Source: Torymus aiolomorphi (lineage: Eukaryota > Arthropoda > Insecta > Hymenoptera > Torymidae). Taken from it: a stretch of 64,000 bases of DNA. Both the position numbers and the translations under genes were made by a program. Positions 58,560 through 64,000 of the stretch are shown here, one piece after another. The stretch is from positions 13,584,601 to 13,648,600 of the forward strand of contig CM070877.1 of NCBI GenBank assembly GCA_036365515.1, in the 5' to 3' direction. Numbering within the stretch: the stretch's first letter is position 1; the number at the start of each line of letters is the position of its first letter. The notes beneath the pieces were generated by a model. It searched no databases and was not told the DNA's origin. It saw nothing but the letters and a program-made list of their open reading frames with translations.

Positions 58560-59235
58560 ATCAACTCATCTTTTTTCTTGATGCAGACAAAACAAAATTT
58601 AACATTTATTATATCCTCCCGACACCTAACAATCAATCACACCCATCAAAGTTGTATCGGAACTTCTTACCCTGGAACCACGCGATACGGTCCCAGCATC
58701 ACCTTACTACTGGCGATTATTCAAACGAGCGATTTATAACGACACCCCACATCACTCCCCGACATTTTCATTTCAAATTTCCCGCCGCCCCGAACCAATC
58801 AAGCGTGCCTACAGCTCCCGGACACTTTTCTCATATCCTGTACACAAGTATCGCGGACAAGAAAAATTATGCCCCGGCTGTATCAGTCGCTCGTCCGCTA
58901 CGTCATTTTTCATTTTTCCCCTTCGAGTGGACGATAAATATATGTGTGCATGGGTTTAAGATGATCGTTAGTCGGCGAGGGGACATTAGCTTCCACTGCC
59001 GTCGCGTGTAGGATGAAATTTTGCGAGACGAGGCGCCGGCGACGATATTGTCATCGATTTTTATGACAGCGGGCCGGGGAGAGAAGACGCATCGGGAGGG
59101 TAATTCGGTAGATTGATCCTGGGAGGATGGCAGTAAAGTTGCATCGAGTCGATGTATAAGTAAGACGTTGTAATGGGAGAAAAAGATGGGGCATGGCGGG
59201 GATAGGATGGTGAATAAGGTTTTGGAAAAAAGTTG
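58560..59235. other. GC island with divergent skew
   Basis: Left shoulder at 58610-58820 C-rich (CCCACATCACTCCCCGAC). Core at 58840-59050. Right shoulder at 59060-59220 strongly G-rich (GGGCATGGCGGGGATAGG). The 179-residue plus frame at 58472-59011 spans the C-rich shoulder, where stops are rare. Confidence 0.6.
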
Positions 59236-59639
59236 TACCGTTTTGCCTGAGTTTCATTATTGTAATTTTTTTTATACATGAAATCAAATGTATATATTTA
59301 TATTTTTTTATGGGCTATTATGATTATACTATTTCATTATAACATATTACTTAATTTAGGCACAAATAATTATAATAATAAGTTAATTTTCTGAGCCATT
59401 AATATAAGGGATGGTTATATTCAAGACCATGATATTGCTTTCTTTACATTTTAATATCACTTTCAGAAATTAAGAACTTTGATCTATATAGGTTGATACT
59501 AAATTCATTTTATAAATAGCCAAGCATCGGAAAGTTTCTTAATAAAATGGACGAAATAAATTAAATTAGGTTAGACAAGATCGATAACGGCTACGTAAAT
59601 ACTTATCCAACGAAATACACAAATAACACTTATTTAACA
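59236..59639. other. AT-rich spacer, no gene
   Basis: Nothing recognised. Confidence 0.5.
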
Positions 59640-60295
59640 GAAATCTATTGATGAATTCCAGCATTGTCCCAATCTATTTAGCCCCAGCAAAGGGTCAACA
59701 GATCCCAATTAGATAAAGTCTACCATTTAACTTCCCGATCTTGACACGGCGCCCGAAACATTCAATTCCGTGCTCCTAGAGATCGCTATCCTCGCCCACT
59801 CAAGTCTAACGAATCTGCATGACGAAAAATTGTTTAACTTTCCAATACACCCGCGGCCCGTAAAAACACGGCATATCTCGCGACAAAGTTACGATATACA
59901 AGACGTGGCGGCGCCTGCGCGCATTAAATTCATTCAGACGGAGCCGTAAAGAAACCTTTACGGGCCAATAAAAGCGCGCGTTGTGACAAAGCCCTGCCCG
60001 TGTAAGCCGCGAGTAAGCGATATCGTGGTGCAGCTGCGACGTGTGTAGCGATAATGCGATAAACGGCGTAACGCATTTGTTTTATTGGCGCTCGCGCGCG
60101 GTGCGATGTGCACACAGGTGTATGCGTGTGTGAGGGCAGTGGTGGAAAGTTAATGAGAAGGAGATTGGTATTGGAGACGTGGGTGTGATTTCGTAGGGAA
60201 ATAAAGGTTTGGAGATGTTGGATGATGTGGAAGGGGGTTCGGAGTGATGATTTTGGGTGTAGGTGAAAAAGGGTTGTGGAATAGAGAACGGTTGA
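59640..60295. other. GC island with divergent skew
   Basis: Left shoulder at 59660-59860 A/C-rich (CCCAATCTATTTAGCCCC). Core at 59870-60110. Right shoulder at 60115-60290 strongly G-rich (GGGTGTAGGTGAAAAAGGG). Confidence 0.62.
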
Positions 60296-60539
60296 GAATA
60301 TTATTGATGAGTATTAGCTATAAAAGTATATGAAATTTAGTTTTTTTTCAATTTTGAAAAGATATTTTTTTTCAGTTTTTTATGTCGCTGGGATAAGTGT
60401 CTTTTTAAACTTTTTTCTAATATAAGTTCACAGATTCATGTAAGTTTTCATATTTTATGAATTGCATGATTTTTCATTGAAAAGTATATTGAGTTTTTTA
60501 TAGATTCAAAATTCATCACACAAGATCATTTTATATTTT
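60296..60539. other. AT-rich spacer
   Basis: Nothing recognised. Confidence 0.45.
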
Positions 60540-61320
60540 CAGAAATATGAACGTAGAAAAACTCGCTATCCACATTATCGTCAACGACCAAGTTAAAAAA
60601 AAAAACGTCACACACGTGTTCCACTCGACAAGAAAGAATAATTTATTATAATACTTTGCTTATGAAATGACTTCAAGTTTGCACGAACTCACGCGACCAC
60701 AACACACACACATACACACATTAACACTCTAAAAAGTATTTCTCCCGTGAAAAATAACTTTCTTCTAAAGTCCATTCGCGAGACAAATTACCCCGTCAAC
60801 GCAAACTTTTCGTGCAAAACTCATAGCCGTCTTCTCTCTCTCCCTCCCTCTGGAATTCTTCTGCAGCGCGTCATGAAGACGCAGCGCAGCGCTCGAGAAA
60901 AGCTAGCCAACGCGTATATATATATACTTCCACAATGCGAGAAACATCGGGCCGTGCTGTATATATGCGAAGGCAAGTGCTAACCAGATTAAAACGGGAG
61001 AGAGAGATGCCCGACTTTGTAGATCTTCACCGGAGCGAGCGAGCGAGCGCCTGAGTCAATTAAGGCGGCTTTAAAACGCGCGTATTGAGATCGAACAACG
61101 AGTATAGGCAGAATGGTATAGGCCGCGAAGAGGTGGACAGAGAAAGAGTTATTTTAAGGAGGAGGAGAAACTTCGGTGTTGCGCTTCGGGATGGACGGTT
61201 TAGTTGTTTATGTATCCAAGCTGTTGATGTTTGATTCGGATACGGTGGAGTGTATGTAAGTGTGTGAGGTTAGTGAGAAAAAGTGTATGAGATGGAGATT
61301 TATGGGTAATTAAGTAGCAG
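60540..61320. other. GC island with divergent skew
   Basis: Left shoulder at 60690-60850 A/C- then C/T-rich (CTCTCTCTCCCTCCCTCTGG). Core at 60860-61110. Right shoulder at 61130-61320 G-rich (GGAGGAGGAGAAACTTCGG). Confidence 0.58.
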
Positions 61321-61500
61321 AAAATGTTCTTGTCGTTTTGTACGGGAAACTGCTAAGGTATAATCTTAATGAGCTCCTTTCCTAGCAAAAATAAAAAATT
61401 TTAGAAAATGTAAGAAAAAAATTGTAGGAAATCGTAAGAAATCGTATTTTAATATTGAATGTCGAATATTTGTTATGTTCTCTCACATTCTCTTTTATTT
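61321..61500. other. AT-rich spacer
   Basis: Contains repeated GTAAGAAA-type motifs near 61410-61445. Otherwise nothing. Confidence 0.45.
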
Positions 61501-61836
61501 ATACAACTTGTTCGAAAAATGTATGCGTCTGTAAACATAATTCTGTAGAGCGCAAAATTCTAAGAAAAAAATTCCTTTACCATTTTTTCATATGACTAGT
61601 ACTTTTCTAGTAACTGATGTGTTTAAATTGTTTGTTTTTAATAGGAATTGTATATCTATAGATATCATCTTATAAACATAGGTATACATTTTCTATTAAA
61701 AACAAAGAATTTAAACACATCAGTTACTAAAAAAATACTAGTCATATGAAAAAATAGTAAAGGAACTTTTTTCTTAGAATTTTGCGCTCTACAGGATTAT
61801 GTTTACAGACGCATACATTTTCCGAACAAGTTGTAT
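61501..61836. mobile_element. 336-bp foldback element
   Basis: ATACAACTTGTTCGNAAAAT at the left is mirrored at the right end. The arms are about 140 bp and nearly identical (for example CATATGACTAGTA against TACTAGTCATATG). Loop at about 61648-61695. Ends are poorly defined and there is no clear target duplication. Confidence 0.82.
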
Positions 61837-62089
61837 TTTCTTACGGTTTCTTATATTTTCGAAACAATTAGCTCTTTTGTTCTATTTTGTAGAATTGTAC
61901 AAAAATGTAAAAAAAAATGTAAGGAAATATAAGAACATGTCAAAATATGTATACATGTATATATATTATTGGTAAATAACCATATATAGTCATATAATAA
62001 CTATATATATGATTATATTATATAAGTAACTTTTTTCATTAATTTAGATTTTCAAATTTTCCCCAGGGTCGCATATAGTCTACGAGGTA
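61837..62089. other. AT-rich spacer with ATATAT palindromes
   Basis: 61950-62030 is rich in ATATAT and TATAGTTATTA-type inverted repeats. Confidence 0.5.
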
Positions 62090-62580
62090 AAAACGCTATT
62101 ATTTGTCTCTTGAATAACGAACGCATACTTGAATCAACTACGAAAAGGCCTACGTTGACTTTCTCTCCAAAAATGTATACGTCACACGTACATCAAACTC
62201 CAAATAAAAATCATCGAAGCATTTCATGGCCCATATCTATTCGATTCATCTCTCCGACCCAACCCAACCAGCTTAATTGACAGCGTTATGTTAAAAATTA
62301 CGGCTAACAAAAAATGACGAGCATACCCGGGTAATTAGTGTGTGTACCCGCAGCGGAACAGCAATGGCGCCTGAAACGTTTGGGTCGAAGTTCGACAGAG
62401 CTAACAAGGTGCTTTGCTAATTCGCCCGTGAGCGTGTGTGTGTACGTATACGTAGTGGAATCGGAATCCGGGCTCAGAGAGCCTCCTTATCACAATTTAA
62501 CTTGGTTCGTTCAAGTTGCTGATAAATATTTTGTCGGCCAAGGAAATGTTTTTGTTAAATTTGGTGAAACATACTAGAGT
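62090..62580. other. Weak GC island
   Basis: Left shoulder at 62165-62275 A/C-rich (CGACCCAACCCAACCAGC). Core at 62330-62430. Right part moderately G/T-rich. Confidence 0.45.
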
Positions 62581-62949
62581 GGAAAAAAAGTTTATCAAAC
62601 ATGGACTGAAAAAAGTGTTAGTTAATATATTATTAGAGTGCTTTTAAGACAATATAAGTTCTGTTATTTTGCTTTTTCTTCATGTAAAAAGGTTATCCTA
62701 ATAACATAATGAAAATTTAAAATCCATGAAATTTTATGAAGAAATATGGTCATTTTCAAAGGAAAAATATGCCAGTAAGTGCATAATAGGTAGAAGCAAG
62801 GGTACATAATTAATTCTCTTCTATTAGTCGATACGTCTACTATAATATTTTGATAAAGATAAATAAGAAATATTCTCATAAAAAGAATTTCTTTAGTTAT
62901 AGACAGTAGCCATTATATCAGCAAAATTGTGAACTACAAAGGGTGTAAT
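62581..62949. other. AT-rich spacer, no gene
   Basis: Nothing recognised. Confidence 0.5.
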
Positions 62950-63640
62950 TTCTTATTGGGGCAGGATTCCATCATCAATTTTTACATCATACCTTCCAAT
63001 CTAACAGTACAAAAATCAATTTCTACAAGATTAAAAAAACTCTTCGTCATTCGCAATCTCATCTCCGTCTCAATTTCCCGGTCAACGTAACCCCAACCGT
63101 CGAAAATGAAACCCAAACAAGTGTCGCAAACGACCCATTCACAAATTACGCGAGCGTTTTATTGTTCCCTCCCCCCGACTCCCGCGCGCGGGAAATTCAA
63201 AGAAGCGAAACGAGAATAAACGAACGCGGAACACGCGCCTGTTGCCGACTTTCGGGATTACAAGCCTCGAAAATCATAGACGTCGCGAGCGCGCGCTTTC
63301 ATATTTCATGGCGCGTCGTGCGAGGGTGGCGCTGTGTCGGGGCTATAGATCGTGTAGCGTATCGGGGCTGTTTCGCGCGAAATTGCCGGCTTGGTTTCCA
63401 GATACGGGGGCTTATATAGCAGAGAAGTTCGGTGATTTTCTCGACGCTGATTCGCGTTTGTTCCGCTTTTTCGTGATGACGGGGAGGGGGAAATGAAAAT
63501 TTATGATACCCTGGATGCGGAAATGAAAGACGGTGTCGAATACGCTGTGTTTTCGTGCGATCGCGTGATTCTGAAATAGTGCGGTTGGATATTTGACGTA
63601 GAGAATTTTTGAGACGTATTGATTTAGCGGTAAAATATTT
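62950..63640. other. GC island with divergent skew
   Basis: Left shoulder at 62990-63125 A/C-rich (CGTAACCCCAACCGTCG). Core at 63170-63420. Right shoulder at 63470-63530 purine/G-rich (GACGGGGAGGGGGAAATG). Confidence 0.58.
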
Positions 63641-64000
63641 TAGTAGCGGTGCTTAATTGAACATCAATGTGTTTAATTGTATTATTGCAAAAACTTAATC
63701 TTTTTTAAATATATTGGGAACCAGAAAATAATTTCAGTTAATTGCTTGAGATACTCACGTAGTTACTAAATATATCTTTACATGAAGTAAAAGAAGCCAA
63801 CATATTTTCAGAGTTGAACATATATATTAATTTTATCACTTATTTATTATACTTTTTTCTCTGCCCTCATAATAATTTAAATTACTCTTCTTTCAATTAA
63901 AACGATTAATTTTAATCTCCAGCGTGTCAATTTTATAGCTGCATTATATTTATATTCATTTTTCAACTAAATTAAAAAGATTTTTCTTGCGTAAATCGTT
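63641..64000. other. AT-rich spacer, no gene
   Basis: Nothing recognised up to the window end. Confidence 0.5.

Noticed and set aside
58472..59011. 179-residue plus-strand open frame
   Set aside because: Coincides with a C-rich shoulder, where TAA/TAG/TGA are rare. No motif, and composition follows the local skew.

Overview
The window looks like gene-free euchromatin from a large, transposon-rich arthropod genome. An insect is most likely, and a hymenopteran such as a parasitoid wasp is my best guess. The guess rests on AT-rich spacers alternating with CpG-rich islands (CpG not depleted), abundant (CT)/(GA)/(CA)/(TA) microsatellites, many short terminal-inverted-repeat and foldback elements with TA or TTAA target duplications, and one decayed non-LTR retrotransposon. 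No gene confirms it. I found no convincing protein-coding gene on either strand. The longer open frames are low-complexity translations of microsatellites, chance frames in GC-rich islands, or mirrored frames in inverted-repeat arms. The only recognisable coding remnant is a frame-shifted reverse-transcriptase C-terminus at about 15.25-16.42 kb on the minus strand. The window could be an intergenic desert or a very large intron.

Layout. About 25-30 GC-rich islands of 0.3-2.2 kb alternate with AT-rich spacers, roughly every 2-3 kb. In most of them the + strand is C-rich and A-leaning in the left shoulder, CpG-rich in the core, and G-rich and T-leaning in the right shoulder. Polypyrimidine tracts tend to lie left and polypurine tracts right. 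This arrangement is unchanged by reverse complementation, so each island is a centre of divergent strand asymmetry, as expected at divergent promoters or replication initiation sites. The pattern is missing from about 37.5-44.9 kb, a repeat-packed AT-rich stretch, and weak at 14-17 kb.

Mobile DNA. Discrete elements are: a 730-bp foldback (3376-4105); a 717-bp TIR element carrying a tRNA-like sequence (9532-10248); a non-LTR fragment with a (TA)n tail, split by a 675-bp foldback at a TTAA site (15081-16420); hairpin elements sharing one apical fold (25009-25128, 27738-27806, 28034-28175); two related 156-157-bp TTAA elements (25961-26117, 39905-40060); a 730-bp TIR element with an internal tandem duplication (27304-28034); foldbacks at 30104-30584, 32319-32933, 56553-56713 and 61501-61836; a CACGG-ended element with repeated subterminal motifs (36607-37156); a 151-bp hairpin flanked by a perfect 10-bp direct repeat (37816-37966); one foldback nested inside another (44151-44811); and a TA-flanked 256-bp element (54766-55021).

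No gene network can be described. The functional candidates are the islands (promoter-, enhancer- or origin-like) and hairpin transcripts from the foldbacks. All boundaries come from reading by eye. No skew, alignment or folding calculation was run.
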